DNA of 64,000 nt from Clostridia bacterium (lineage in GTDB: Bacteria; Bacillota; Clostridia; Christensenellales; UBA1242). The notes beneath the pieces were generated by a model that saw only the letters and a list, made by a program, of their open reading frames with translations, did no database searches and was not told the DNA's origin. Below, in pieces: positions 44,521 through 53,698 of this stretch. The stretch is from the NCBI GenBank assembly GCA_016283155.1, contig JAEEMI010000017.1, positions 26,030 to 90,029 of the forward strand, in the 5' to 3' direction. Position 1 is the stretch's first letter. Each line of letters starts with the position of its first letter. A program made the position numbers and the translations under genes.

Positions 44521-45282
44521 ATGATGAAAAAAATTTGTTTAGTAACTGGGGGTACCAGCGGTATTGGGTTTGGGATTTTACAAAATTTATTGGAGCAAAA
44601 GGACTACCAAGTAATTTCGTTATCGCGTTCGCAAACATCAATTAATGCGGCTAAACAAAAATTGGGGCAAATTGCTGCTAGCGTGGATTTTATTCAAGGT
44701 GATATTTCGATTCCGGAAGATTGTCAAAAAGTGCAAGCATACATCAGTCAAAAATATGGACGCTTAGATGGTTTAGTTAATTGTGCTGGTATTATCAAAT
44801 TGGGCGGCATTGAAAAGCAGACTATTGATGAATGGAACAATTCGATTAATGTTAATTTGACGGGAAGTTTTATTTTAACGCAATCTTTACTGGATTTGTT
44901 AAAACAAAGTTCAAGTGCATCAATCGTAAATATTTCATCGATGCATTCACAAAAACCAGGTGGTTCAATTTCGTATTGTGTGGCGAAAGCGGGTGTAGAT
45001 ATGTTGACTAAATGCTTGGCACAAGAGTTAAGTAAATATAGAATTCGTGTTAATAGCGTTAATCCTGGCGCGGTGAAGACCAATATTTATTTAGCAAGTG
45101 GCGATTATACTGAAGAAGAATTAACTCGATTAATGGAAGCGCGTAAAGAGACTTATCCCTTGGGACGCATCGGTGATGCTAAAAAAGATATTGGTTCAAT
45201 GGTGGAGTTTTTGTTATCTGATAAGGCAACTTGGATCACTGGCGCCAATATTTTTATTGATGGCGGAATTTCAATTAAATAA
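44521..45282 (+). CDS. short-chain dehydrogenase/reductase
   Basis: 253-residue Rossmann-fold NAD(P)-dependent oxidoreductase. TGGTSGIG (9-16) binds the cofactor; NSINVNLTGSF, NISSMHSQKPGG and SYCVAKAG (Tyr and Lys of YxxxK) are the catalytic elements; RVNSVNPGAVKTN and GANIFIDGG complete the SDR core. The substrate cannot be read from sequence; FabG-like ketoreductase or sugar/polyol dehydrogenase roles are possible, the latter fitting its IMPase neighbour. Tandem ATG codons at 44521/44524 follow the upstream stop by 1 nt without an SD, implying coupled translation. Confidence 0.9.
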   Translation: MMKKICLVTGGTSGIGFGILQNLLEQKDYQVISLSRSQTSINAAKQKLGQIAASVDFIQGDISIPEDCQKVQAYISQKYGRLDGLVNCAGIIKLGGIEKQTIDEWNNSINVNLTGSFILTQSLLDLLKQSSSASIVNISSMHSQKPGGSISYCVAKAGVDMLTKCLAQELSKYRIRVNSVNPGAVKTNIYLASGDYTEEELTRLMEARKETYPLGRIGDAKKDIGSMVEFLLSDKATWITGANIFIDGGISIK

Positions 45283-45319
45283 CCTATGATGTTTTCTTAA
45301 TCCTTTTGCGTGGTGGGTA

Positions 45320-45348
45320 TTGTTTTTGGTGTGTCTTTATGTTATAAA
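45320..45348 (+). promoter_or_regulatory. promoter, predicted leaderless
   Basis: TTGTTT (45320-45325), 17-nt spacer, TATAAA (45343-45348), ATG at 45355 6 nt later; no SD. Confidence 0.72.
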
Positions 45349-45354
45349 TATGCT

Positions 45355-45957
45355 ATGGGTAAAAAGTTGAAAAAGGCAAAAGATATGAAATCTGAACAGT
45401 TGAAATCAGATCAACTGAAGATGATTGGTACGGTTAATAAAATTTTACGTGAAATTGATTATGTTAAAGTTGATAGTGCTGGATTAGATGATAATTTATC
45501 TAACGAAAATAATTTTGAGGGAATACTTGGCACCAAGGTTTATTTTTTGGGACACGATATGGTGATTGAGAGTGATGAGGGTGTTCTTAAGCGTACGGAA
45601 ATTGAATTACGTAAACGTTCAAATGAAAAAGATCAGGAAGATCAAAAGTTATGTCATATTTACCAAACAACTTCTTGGGATCGTCACTTTTCTCGTTGTT
45701 CAAATGCACTAAGGGATTTGTTAATCACAGTTGTGACACCGAACTGTTTGGATCAAGAGAAAAACGTTCAGAAAACGGCGATTAAAACTAAAAATGGTCT
45801 GTTAAATATTAATTGTACACATCAAGAGAGTCCATTGCGTTTTATTAAATATTTGTATTATGTAATTAATGATAGTATTCGCGACTTAGCTGCTAAAATT
45901 GATGATTATGGTGATGATACAAATAAAATTTTAGATTTTATGACAAAAGGCAAGTAA
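45355..45957 (+). CDS. protein of unknown function (200 aa)
   Basis: Unrecognised. A highly basic start (MGKKLKKAKDMKSEQLK) is followed by a charged helical region, a central strand-rich part (GTKVYFLGHDMVIES) and a Cys-bearing segment (HFSRCSNALRDLL, TPNCLDQ, NINCTHQ). No signal peptide or membrane helix. The start at 45355 follows the TATAAA box; an upstream in-frame start would precede the promoter. No homologue comes to mind and no function is proposed. Confidence 0.6.
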   Translation: MGKKLKKAKDMKSEQLKSDQLKMIGTVNKILREIDYVKVDSAGLDDNLSNENNFEGILGTKVYFLGHDMVIESDEGVLKRTEIELRKRSNEKDQEDQKLCHIYQTTSWDRHFSRCSNALRDLLITVVTPNCLDQEKNVQKTAIKTKNGLLNINCTHQESPLRFIKYLYYVINDSIRDLAAKIDDYGDDTNKILDFMTKGK

Positions 45958-46021
45958 TTAATTGGTTAATAAATTCCTTGACTTATTGGCATTTTGAAAA
46001 AATAATTTAATGTAGGTTTTT

Positions 46022-48190
46022 ATGGAATTATTAGCGCCAGCGGGAGATTTAAAAAGTTTTTATGCGGCTGTCTATAATGGGGCGGATGCGGTTTATTTAG
46101 GTTTGCAAAATTTTAATGCACGGATGAAAGCAGATAATTTCACAGTAGAAAATATTGGTGAAATTGTACGATTTGCTCATCTGTATCACGTTAAAGTTTA
46201 TGTGACGATTAATATTTTGATTGATGATTGTGAAATTAATCAATTTTTAGAAACGGTGCGGGCGTGTGTGCGTGCTAAAGTCGATGCATATATTATTCAA
46301 GATTTAGGAATGGCGCAACTATTAATTAAACATTTTCCACACATTGTTTTGCACGCCAGTACACAAATGGGGATTCACAATTTAAGCGGGGCGCAGGTCT
46401 TAGAAAAGCTTGGTTTTAAACGGGTAGTTTTGGCACGGGAAACTAAGTTGACAGATATCAAATTAATTCGGGCACACACTAATTTAGAAATTGAATATTT
46501 TGTGCAAGGTGCGTTATGTGTGGCTTTTTCTGGAAATTGTTATTTGAGTTCTTTAAAGAATGGTAACAGTGGTAATCGCGGAAAATGTTTGCAATTATGT
46601 CGGTTGCCGTATCAAGTTTACGAAGGTGAAAAATTATTAACAACGGGTTATTATTTATCAGCAAAAGATTTATGTTTAATGCAACGTTTACCGGAATTAA
46701 TAGCTGCGGGGGTAGATTGTTTAAAAATTGAAGGACGTCTAAAAAGGGCTAGTTATGTGGCACAAGTTGTGCGCAGTTATCGTCAAGCATTAGATGATTT
46801 TCGTGCGACCGATATTGAACAGGAAAAAGCTAAAATCAGTGAATTATTTTCGCGGGGTGATTTTAACGAGAATGCATATTTAGAACATAATTTCAATATC
46901 ATCAACCCACAAATTGGTCATCATCAAGGTCGACCGATTGGTAAAGTAATCGCAACTGTGCGGTTTAAGGATATTTATAAAATTACTTTGCGTTTAAAAG
47001 AAGTAATTGGACAAAATGATGCACTACGCTTAGTACGGGATGGTCAACAATTTAGCGTTGGTGTGGGAAATGTAAATCAGTTAAGTAATGGCGACGTGGA
47101 AATTTTTTCCAAACAAAAAATACCGACTGGCTGCACTGTTTATTTGTTGAAAAGTGAAACTAAAGAAAAACTCATTAATGATTATAAGAGATACTTGGCG
47201 GTCGATTTTTATTTTACCGCTCAATTGGGAAAAACCGCACAATTAGTGGCAAATTATGGCGATGTTTCAGTAACAGTTTACAGTAAGCAACCTTTAGCGG
47301 CTGCACGCACTGCGGGAATTACATCGGAGCAAGTAGCAAAACAGTTGAGTAAACTTAACGATACAATCTTCCGTTTACAACATTTAGAGTGTAATTTATC
47401 CAAGGTTTTTATGCCGGTATCCGAACTGAACGAATTAAGACGGGCGGTTGTTATGGCTTTAGAAGCGGCAATCATTGAAGAATACAATGCGACGTTACCG
47501 CAAGTTAAGGAAAATAAATGGGATGGTAATACGGTTATGACTATACCCAAAAAAAATTTCTATTTGATTGCGGATGTGAAAGATTTGCAAAATATGAATT
47601 TGAATGGTTTTGATTTGATACTTTGTCCGACAGATTACACTGTGGATAGTATTGGTAGTTTAATAACCGCATTAACCGCGAAAGGAATTAATTTATCAAC
47701 CTTATATTTAAATCTGCCAGTGGTGGCGACTGAAGCGGAAATATCAATACTCGATACAATTTTAGCGACACAAAAGATTGGGATTGTCGCGAATAATTAT
47801 GCGCATTTACGTTGGGTGAAACAATACAAGACAATCGCTGGCATAGGCTTGAATGTTTATAACAATGAAACAGCTCAGGTGCTATTGAACCTTGGCTGCG
47901 AAAATGTAATTTGGTCAATTGAAAAGCATCCGTCGAATAATGGTGGTAGTGCGTTAGTTAGTGGTTATCCAGCGTTAATGACATTGTGCCATTGTCCGAT
48001 ACGAACAGTGTATGGTGCGGATTGTAACAATTGCCGTTATCATTCTAATTTAATTTATCAAGATGAAAAGCATAATCGTTATCAATTTCGGCGCTTTAAA
48101 ATTAAGCATTGTTATTTTGAATTGTTAAGTACGGAAAAATACCAAAGAGTGACTCAAACGGGTAAAATCTATGATTTAAGGAGATTTTAA
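46022..48190 (+). CDS. U32 family peptidase / tRNA-rRNA hydroxylation-type protein
   Basis: 722 residues. It begins with the U32 hallmark MELLAPAGDLKSFYAAVYNG (start quoted: ELLAPAGDL) and DAVYLGLQNFNARM, includes CVAFSGNCYLSS and the cysteine pairs GNRGKCLQLC, and a C-terminal CPIRTVYGADCNNC cluster typical of the long form. Members of this family (TrhP/RlhA types) hydroxylate tRNA or rRNA; older annotation calls them peptidases. A TTGACT/TAATTT promoter gives a leader of only about 7 nt, and no SD is seen. The HI0933-type flavoprotein overlaps its stop by one base. Confidence 0.85.
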   Translation: MELLAPAGDLKSFYAAVYNGADAVYLGLQNFNARMKADNFTVENIGEIVRFAHLYHVKVYVTINILIDDCEINQFLETVRACVRAKVDAYIIQDLGMAQLLIKHFPHIVLHASTQMGIHNLSGAQVLEKLGFKRVVLARETKLTDIKLIRAHTNLEIEYFVQGALCVAFSGNCYLSSLKNGNSGNRGKCLQLCRLPYQVYEGEKLLTTGYYLSAKDLCLMQRLPELIAAGVDCLKIEGRLKRASYVAQVVRSYRQALDDFRATDIEQEKAKISELFSRGDFNENAYLEHNFNIINPQIGHHQGRPIGKVIATVRFKDIYKITLRLKEVIGQNDALRLVRDGQQFSVGVGNVNQLSNGDVEIFSKQKIPTGCTVYLLKSETKEKLINDYKRYLAVDFYFTAQLGKTAQLVANYGDVSVTVYSKQPLAAARTAGITSEQVAKQLSKLNDTIFRLQHLECNLSKVFMPVSELNELRRAVVMALEAAIIEEYNATLPQVKENKWDGNTVMTIPKKNFYLIADVKDLQNMNLNGFDLILCPTDYTVDSIGSLITALTAKGINLSTLYLNLPVVATEAEISILDTILATQKIGIVANNYAHLRWVKQYKTIAGIGLNVYNNETAQVLLNLGCENVIWSIEKHPSNNGGSALVSGYPALMTLCHCPIRTVYGADCNNCRYHSNLIYQDEKHNRYQFRRFKIKHCYFELLSTEKYQRVTQTGKIYDLRRF

Positions 48191-49332
48191 TGGAACAATA
48201 TGATGCAATAATTATTGGGGCAGGGGCAAGCGGTATAATGTGTGCTTTAAATGCGACCGCCAAAACTTTATTACTGGAGGCTAGTGATCGTGTTGGTAAA
48301 AAAATTCTTGCTACCGGTAATGGTAAATGTAATTTAACGAATGATAATTTAAACATTCAGTGTTACAATACGCCTTTGGTTAAACCTTATTTTGATCAAT
48401 TTAACAATGAAGAAACTCTGCAATATTTCGCTGATTTAGGTCTGTTTACATATGCCGATGAGGCGGGGCGAAGATATCCGTTGTCTAATAGTGCAAATAC
48501 TGTTTTGGATCTTTTATTGTGCGCACTCAACTTAAAACAAAATGTTAAAACGGTGGTAAACGCAATGCCACTTTCGGTAGAAAGAGTTAATAATGGTTTT
48601 GTAGTGAAAACACAAAATCAAACTTACGTTGGTCGTAAATTGGTATTGGCAACTGGAGGAAATAGTGGAACACAATATTTGCAACAACTTAAAGTCAATT
48701 ATCAAAGTTCCCGTCCCAGTTTGGTTGGTTTAAAGACCACCAAGAACAAAGGTTTGGCGGGAGTTAGAGTTAGTAATGTGCGCGTGCAAGGAAATGGCTT
48801 TGATGAAGTTGGTGAAATTTTATTTAAGGAAGACGGTATTAGTGGTATTGTGATTTTTAATTTATCGGCACATTTGGCACGCAAAAAAATCAGTACAGGT
48901 CAAATTACGCTTGATTTCTTATCAGGAATTGAAATCAATAAGTTGTCTACGATGTTACAAAGTAGTATTCAACATCATCCGAAGTATCTGATGGCTGATA
49001 TTTTGGAAGGTTTTTTACATAAAAGTTTAGCGCGTAATATCTTGGAAAAATTGGCTTTAAACCAAACAATGGCGAAAGATTTGACAATAGATGAAATTAA
49101 TACTTTAGTCGCAACATTGAAACATTATCCAGTAACGGTGACAGGTTTTGCTGATAATTATCAAGTTCATACTGGCGGAGTGAATTTACTGGATTTGGAT
49201 GAACATTTGCAACACAGACAGGTACGTAATTTATATTGTATTGGCGAATTAGTGGATGTCGACGGTGTTTGTGGCGGGTATAATTTACAATGGGCGTGGA
49301 CCAGTGGTAAGATTGTCGGGGCTGTTTTATAA
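48190..49332 (+). CDS. HI0933-family FAD-dependent oxidoreductase
   Basis: 380 residues, NAD(P)/FAD-binding flavoprotein. IIIGAGASGIM (GxGxxG), KKILATGNGKCNLTN, RRYPLSNSANTV, LATGGNS and the C-terminal GELVDVDGVCGGYNLQWAWTSG are diagnostic for the YhiN/HI0933 family. Its reaction is not firmly known, although members are linked to tRNA or heme-related oxidation. AAGGAG lies 8 nt before the ATG, which overlaps the U32 stop. Confidence 0.9.
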   Translation: MEQYDAIIIGAGASGIMCALNATAKTLLLEASDRVGKKILATGNGKCNLTNDNLNIQCYNTPLVKPYFDQFNNEETLQYFADLGLFTYADEAGRRYPLSNSANTVLDLLLCALNLKQNVKTVVNAMPLSVERVNNGFVVKTQNQTYVGRKLVLATGGNSGTQYLQQLKVNYQSSRPSLVGLKTTKNKGLAGVRVSNVRVQGNGFDEVGEILFKEDGISGIVIFNLSAHLARKKISTGQITLDFLSGIEINKLSTMLQSSIQHHPKYLMADILEGFLHKSLARNILEKLALNQTMAKDLTIDEINTLVATLKHYPVTVTGFADNYQVHTGGVNLLDLDEHLQHRQVRNLYCIGELVDVDGVCGGYNLQWAWTSGKIVGAVL

Positions 49333-49413
49333 GGTAGTAATTTATCAGTTGTTATTCTTCTGTTTTTGCTTAATGTGTGTTACACTTATTAAGTAATAAT
49401 CGGTAGGTAGATT

Positions 49414-49767
49414 ATGGATATTGCGAATACTTCATTCACTAAGTTGTCACCATTTTTGCAATATGACAACTTTATGGCTGATAGTTGTGCTACTCGTTCG
49501 GTCATTACTAACTGGGATGGTATCACACACGAGAATCCACAAGTCCGAGAATATGTCACGGTTGCGGTTGCCAATGCCATTCACGAAAGTTGGATTGCCC
49601 GCGGTAATGTTTGTGATTGGAATAAAGATTTAGAGACGGCGTATATCAATTTGCCGATGGAAGAAAAAGATAAAGATTTAGTGCATTATCAGATGGCAGT
49701 GCAAATGATAAGTATGTTGTATAAAATAATGAATGTACAAAAACAAAGTGATTTTGGTGTAACGTGA
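49414..49767 (+). CDS. small protein resembling a RyR-type repeat domain (117 aa)
   Basis: 117 residues, soluble, helical. VANAIHESWIARG near the middle, then Y-INLPMEEKDKDLVHYQMAV, recalls the RyR-type domain pattern (HESW ... Y..LP..EK..D) found in ryanodine receptors and in several prokaryotic proteins. This is resemblance only. A GGTAGG site before the ATG could act as a weak SD. It is convergent with the glycosyltransferase gene, 29 nt away. Confidence 0.45.
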   Translation: MDIANTSFTKLSPFLQYDNFMADSCATRSVITNWDGITHENPQVREYVTVAVANAIHESWIARGNVCDWNKDLETAYINLPMEEKDKDLVHYQMAVQMISMLYKIMNVQKQSDFGVT

Positions 49768-49796
49768 TAATTATTAATATTAGATTAGTTAAAAAT

Positions 49797-51491
49797 TTAT
49801 ATAACCGTTTTTCTACGGCGTCTTAATTGGCGTTGAGCGTAATTATATGCAGTATTAATTTTGATGGTGGTGCTAGTTGTGCGTTTATCGTCAACTTTGA
49901 TTTGTTTGGCTGGGTAAGTATGGTTGGAAAAGAAAAGTAAACATAACGATAAGTAGCCAGTAGCGACAATGATGATGACGGGAAAAATACTATGCGTGAA
50001 AATTAGTGAAATAATTAATAGCAAAGTGGAAAAAACAATTTCTTTAAATTGAAATTTTAGAGCGAAACCTAAACTCATTTTTTGTGTGGTTTTTGGTGTA
50101 ACAATAAATTTAGCTTTTTTTCCGAAGGCACCGAGAACTGCACTAACTAAAGAAGTTGTGAACATTGAACCATAGAGGATAATTGTGGCAAAAAAATACA
50201 GAAGAAAACGCAGTGGATTAAGACGAAATAACCAAGTAAAAATGTCATTGAAAGTGGGAGAGAAGAAAAATACAACTGTGGGAATAATCATCCAAGTTTG
50301 GTAAACCGAGGTTAAATTAATGTGTAATGCCGGGAAGAAAATTAGATTGAGAAACAAATAAAAAGCGAATAATGCTGTTAATGGTAAATTGTAGGTAAAT
50401 AAAACGATGTCCATTTTCTCGTACCATTTCATTTTTGAGTGAATGATTTTACCAGTGTACTTTTTAATAAATTCTAAATTACCTTGTGTCCATTTTGAAT
50501 GACGTTTCTTGAACGCAACATAGTCAATCGGATATGCTTCGCTGCAAAGAATGTTAGGGGCAAAAGCTACCAAAAAATCTTGGTTACGGGCTTCAATACT
50601 TAAACATAAATCTTCGGCAACTAAATTAGGGAAACCACCAGCGGCATAATAGCATTCGTTTTTAATCATTGCACCGTGGCCTAACATTGTTGAGAAACCA
50701 TAAAAATGTTTCATTGTTTGATAAGTCGGCCAATGTGAATTGACGCCGATGTGAAATAATTTCATAAAGAAATTTTTATTACGGGTGGAAATATGGTTAG
50801 CTTGCACAATACCGATATTGCTTTTGGCGTAGAAATATTTTAAGCATTCGGTGATGTAATTATCAGGGATGATTTCATCGCTATCTAAAATTACAAAATA
50901 ATCATAGTTTTGGCGGCATTCATCTGTCATTAAATAATGGTTAATGTTGCCAGCTTTAAAACCCGTTCGGTCAGGACGACGCACAACTTTGATGTTGTGT
51001 CTTTTAGCGAATTGGTCAATTTTGTTTTTGTAGGCGGGCGAGCTGGAATCATCTAAGATGACAACGTCATAGTTTTGGTATTTCTGACGTAGACAGGCGC
51101 GTAATGCGTTACCATCAAAATCGTTACAAGTACAATAAACTAATAAAATGCGGTCGTTGGCTCGCGAGACATCAGTGTTAATGATGTCGTAGTATTGTTT
51201 TGATAAATGCTTTTTAGCAAAAATATACCAAACAACATAGATTAAATCTTTAACTCCATTTAACCAAAAGTATGAAATGAAAATACTATTGAAGGCAATT
51301 AAAACTGTCGCAATGATGCGTTGAGGTGTGGTAACGTTGGCATTGGTAAAAATACCGTCATTACCGAAGGCGCGTGACATAAAGTGCCAAAACACTCCAG
51401 TTAAAATTATCCAGACAAAAATTAAGGTAAGATATAAGATAGGATTTTTCTTGATAGTTTTAGAAATTTGATGTGAATTTTTAATGCGCAT
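49797..51491 (-). CDS. membrane glycosyltransferase, family 2 (cellulose synthase-like)
   Basis: 564 residues. Two N-terminal transmembrane helices, a cytosolic GT-A domain, then about five C-terminal helices. Substrate motifs in order: VVILDDSSSP, VILDSDEI (DxD), LVAEDLCLS (catalytic Asp) and KRHSKWTQGN, the QxxRW-like exit motif. This layout is that of processive cellulose/hyaluronan synthase-type enzymes and of bacterial BcsA-like and capsule glycosyltransferases. No PilZ domain is visible. The polymer is unknown; it could coat the cell surface alongside the adhesins. Transcribed opposite to its left neighbour. Confidence 0.87.
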   Translation of the reverse strand: MRIKNSHQISKTIKKNPILYLTLIFVWIILTGVFWHFMSRAFGNDGIFTNANVTTPQRIIATVLIAFNSIFISYFWLNGVKDLIYVVWYIFAKKHLSKQYYDIINTDVSRANDRILLVYCTCNDFDGNALRACLRQKYQNYDVVILDDSSSPAYKNKIDQFAKRHNIKVVRRPDRTGFKAGNINHYLMTDECRQNYDYFVILDSDEIIPDNYITECLKYFYAKSNIGIVQANHISTRNKNFFMKLFHIGVNSHWPTYQTMKHFYGFSTMLGHGAMIKNECYYAAGGFPNLVAEDLCLSIEARNQDFLVAFAPNILCSEAYPIDYVAFKKRHSKWTQGNLEFIKKYTGKIIHSKMKWYEKMDIVLFTYNLPLTALFAFYLFLNLIFFPALHINLTSVYQTWMIIPTVVFFFSPTFNDIFTWLFRLNPLRFLLYFFATIILYGSMFTTSLVSAVLGAFGKKAKFIVTPKTTQKMSLGFALKFQFKEIVFSTLLLIISLIFTHSIFPVIIIVATGYLSLCLLFFSNHTYPAKQIKVDDKRTTSTTIKINTAYNYAQRQLRRRRKTVI

Positions 51492-51559
51492 AATTTACTA
51501 CCTAAACCAACTATATGTGAGATTGTGGCGGCGGTATGTAGCGATTTTTGTCGCATTAA

Positions 51560-51586
51560 AAAATGCAGAGGTAGACTCTGCATTTT
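51560..51586 (-). terminator. bidirectional terminator after the SHOCT gene
   Basis: AAAATGCAGAG (51560-51570) pairs perfectly with CTCTGCATTTT (51576-51586) over GTAGA. The A-run on the left gives T's for the minus-strand transcript from 52448. Confidence 0.88.
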
Positions 51587-51608
51587 AGCTTAACTTATTA
51601 TGATGATT

Positions 51609-52448
51609 TCACATTTTATCAATGATAGATTGACGTTTTGCATCGTATTCTTCTTTAGTGATTAAACCTTTATCAAACATCGATTTAATCTTTTCTAATT
51701 GGGCTTCAGCATCATTTTGATTGTTTTTGTTAGTTTCAATTTCGTCATCGTTTAGATCCATAATCCCGATATCACGATTAACCATACGGTTACGGGCTAA
51801 AATACTGTTGCGAACGCTACGTTTGCGAGCATTGCTGATTGTACCGATTGCAACTCCTAAATAGACAATTGATAAAACCAATAAACTAATGGTTACACGG
51901 TTAATCAAAATGTCCATTACGCTATGGGTAATTTTAAGACCAGCGTTAATAGAAACACCGAAAAGTAGTGTGGACAACCAGAAGTCAATGTAAAGCATAC
52001 TTAAATAAGTAATTGCTTGGAAAGGAATATATTTAGCACGATATTTAATCACAAATTTACCGATGAATGAAGCTACGACAACTTGGAAAGAAATTAATAA
52101 AGTAATGCGAATGAAATGTAAAATGATATTGTTGCCATTATCGTTACGGATAGCAGAACAAATAACCAAAGTACAAATTTCCCATAAGACAACGCAAACA
52201 GCAGTAGCAATTAAGAAAATTAACGAAACAATTTTGTATTCTTTTTGTTCTAAGTACTTAGCCCAAGGTAAGACCATTAACAAACCAACCAACAATAAAC
52301 CAATCATTATGGTAATTTCTAATGAAGTGATTGTTCTGGTTAGAATTCCTGTTGCGAATAAGGTTCCTAGACCAACAACTAAGAAAAGACCGACAACGGC
52401 CGCATTTTGTAGCAACTTGAAGAGATTAAATTTTTTTGTTTTTTCCAT
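51609..52448 (-). CDS. six-helix membrane protein with C-terminal SHOCT domain
   Basis: 279 residues: about six transmembrane helices (15-37, 42-65, 72-100, 105-135, 145-165, 180-205) and a short C-terminal SHOCT motif, LEKIKSMFDKGLITKEEYDAKR (split as LEKIKSMFDKGL and ITKEEYDAKR). SHOCT is a helix pair that often ends small bacterial membrane proteins and may mediate oligomerisation. The function is unknown. SD AAAAGGAG and a minus-strand promoter precede it; it is divergent from the 52563 gene. Confidence 0.75.
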   Translation of the reverse strand: MEKTKKFNLFKLLQNAAVVGLFLVVGLGTLFATGILTRTITSLEITIMIGLLLVGLLMVLPWAKYLEQKEYKIVSLIFLIATAVCVVLWEICTLVICSAIRNDNGNNIILHFIRITLLISFQVVVASFIGKFVIKYRAKYIPFQAITYLSMLYIDFWLSTLLFGVSINAGLKITHSVMDILINRVTISLLVLSIVYLGVAIGTISNARKRSVRNSILARNRMVNRDIGIMDLNDDEIETNKNNQNDAEAQLEKIKSMFDKGLITKEEYDAKRQSIIDKM

Positions 52449-52477
52449 TAATTTTTCTCCTTTTTATAATCTATTAT

Positions 52478-52507
52478 ATTTTACCTTAGGATGGAAATTA
52501 TCGTCAA
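52478..52507 (-). promoter_or_regulatory. promoter of the SHOCT gene
   Basis: Minus strand TTGACG (52507-52502), 18-nt spacer, TAAAAT (52483-52478), with AAAAGGAG further downstream. Confidence 0.6.
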
Positions 52508-52526
52508 TGTTTTTTGTCGGCAAATA

Positions 52527-52555
52527 TTGTTTTAGAAAACATTCTGTGATAAAAT
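52527..52555 (+). promoter_or_regulatory. promoter, predicted leaderless
   Basis: TTGTTT (52527-52532), 17-nt spacer, TAAAAT (52550-52555), ATG at 52563 7 nt later; no SD. Confidence 0.72.
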
Positions 52556-52562
52556 TACTTTT

Positions 52563-53369
52563 ATGGAAAAATTAAAAAGCCTGAAAGATAAATTCAACAA
52601 AGTTATTACTAAATTACATCAAGGTTTTCAAGAAATTGTGGGAGATGGGGATATGATAGTACCACAAAGTAAGTATATCCCAGTTAGCGATTTTGCAATC
52701 GCACAAGGGGCAAAATACGATGAACCACTGAAAGATAAAAACATTAAAGGTCATTATATTTTGGACAAAAATTTAGCACCAAATTATGAAGAACGTACAA
52801 TTGATGGAAAATCGATGAATGTGCCTGTAGTTTATCAAGAACCAACTGGTTTGGCACCGGTCATTGAAGCCAATATTTATCGTCAGTTTGCCATTAAAGA
52901 TGACGTGATTATTTATGAAGGCAAAACTGTTGCTTATCCACAAGAACGCGTTGATCGAGATTTAGAACATAAATTAATTAATTTGGCTGCCAAAGAAAAT
53001 CCACAACCACTTGAAGAAAATGTTTATTTATTGGATCGCAAGAATGGCATTCGTCCATCTGTTTATGATATGAAGCGGGGAGTTGATTATCAGTATTATG
53101 AATATAAGGGTAAAGTATATTGTTTCCGTTTCGATGAAAACAATCCGATTAGTGATGATATTATTCAATGCTATAAAGTTACACCAGTACAAGCTGAATA
53201 CACCGCTGATGGTAAAATTCAATGTAAGTCGGTAATTACCGCAGATGTGATTATGGATCAATTAAAGTTTGTGAACGAATTGGCCAACAGCACAAAATAT
53301 AATATTCATACCAGCGGTATGATGATGAACACACGTCAAGGCGCGGGGATCGATTTAGAACGTAAATAA
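52563..53369 (+). CDS. protein of unknown function (268 aa)
   Basis: Unrecognised, soluble, without signal peptide. A short basic helix (MEKLKSLKDKFNKVITKL) leads into a long Tyr/Pro/Asp-rich region with alternating strands (NVPVVYQEPTGLAP, YQYYEYKGKVYCFRF). Its stop is 1 nt before the CCA end of the minus-strand tRNA-Leu, so its transcript crosses that tRNA gene on the antisense strand before the terminator at 53500. Start follows from the -10 box. No function is proposed. Confidence 0.65.
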   Translation: MEKLKSLKDKFNKVITKLHQGFQEIVGDGDMIVPQSKYIPVSDFAIAQGAKYDEPLKDKNIKGHYILDKNLAPNYEERTIDGKSMNVPVVYQEPTGLAPVIEANIYRQFAIKDDVIIYEGKTVAYPQERVDRDLEHKLINLAAKENPQPLEENVYLLDRKNGIRPSVYDMKRGVDYQYYEYKGKVYCFRFDENNPISDDIIQCYKVTPVQAEYTADGKIQCKSVITADVIMDQLKFVNELANSTKYNIHTSGMMMNTRQGAGIDLERK

Positions 53370-53370
53370 T

Positions 53371-53447
53371 TGGTGTCAGCGACAGGACTTGAACCTGCAA
53401 AAACTGGTTCCTAAGACCAGCGCGTATGCCAATTCCGCCACGCTGAC
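53371..53447 (-). tRNA. tRNA-Leu (anticodon TAG) lacking the long variable arm
   Basis: 77 nt with encoded CCA. Acceptor GTCAGCG/CGCTGAC, D-arm GCG-GAATTGGCATA-CGC, anticodon stem CTGGT/ACCAG around CTTAGGA, T-arm GCAGG-TTCAAGT-CCTGT, discriminator A73. The region between anticodon stem and T-stem is TTTTT, five bases, so there is no class II extra arm. A TATACT -10 (53461-53456) lies 8 nt before the 5' end. Confidence 0.92.
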
Positions 53448-53499
53448 GTTACAGTAGTATAACAGAAGTTACTCAGAACGAAAAGTGAAAAACTGCAAG

Positions 53500-53529
53500 T
53501 AAGTCCGACCTAGTGTGCGGACTTATTTT
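53500..53529 (+). terminator. terminator of the GTCCG family
   Basis: TAAGTCCG (53500-53507) pairs with CGGACTTA (53518-53525) followed by TTTT. It precedes the promoter of the next surface protein; GAAAAGTGAAAAAC lies upstream. Confidence 0.8.
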
Positions 53530-53591
53530 GCGTCAGTAAAAACTTGTTAGTAACTTTTTGGCTGAGCGTGCGTAGAATAGCCAAAATTGAT

Positions 53592-53621
53592 TTGACTTTT
53601 TAGTAGTAGTAATATTAGTAT
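53592..53621 (+). promoter_or_regulatory. promoter of the 53699 surface protein
   Basis: TTGACT (53592-53597), 18-nt spacer, TAGTAT (53616-53621). It lacks the AAACT/AGTTT dyad. Confidence 0.6.
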
Positions 53622-53647
53622 TAAACAGGAGCATTATCTTTTGTCCA

Positions 53648-53668
53648 ACTTACACAAACTATGTAAGT
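53648..53668 (+). promoter_or_regulatory. 5' leader hairpin before the SD
   Basis: ACTTACA (53648-53654) pairs with TGTAAGT (53662-53668) over a 7-nt loop, upstream of AAAAAAGGAGG (53679-53689). It resembles in position the leader hairpin at 7208. Confidence 0.55.
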
Positions 53669-53698
53669 AACGGAAGAAAAAAGGAGGAAATAAATTAA

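Noticed and set aside
40726..53447. CTN codon reassignment suggested by the odd Leu tRNAs
   Set aside because: CTA and CTG sit at conserved Leu positions in EF-G and enolase, and the tRNAs keep A73 and the Leu D-arm.
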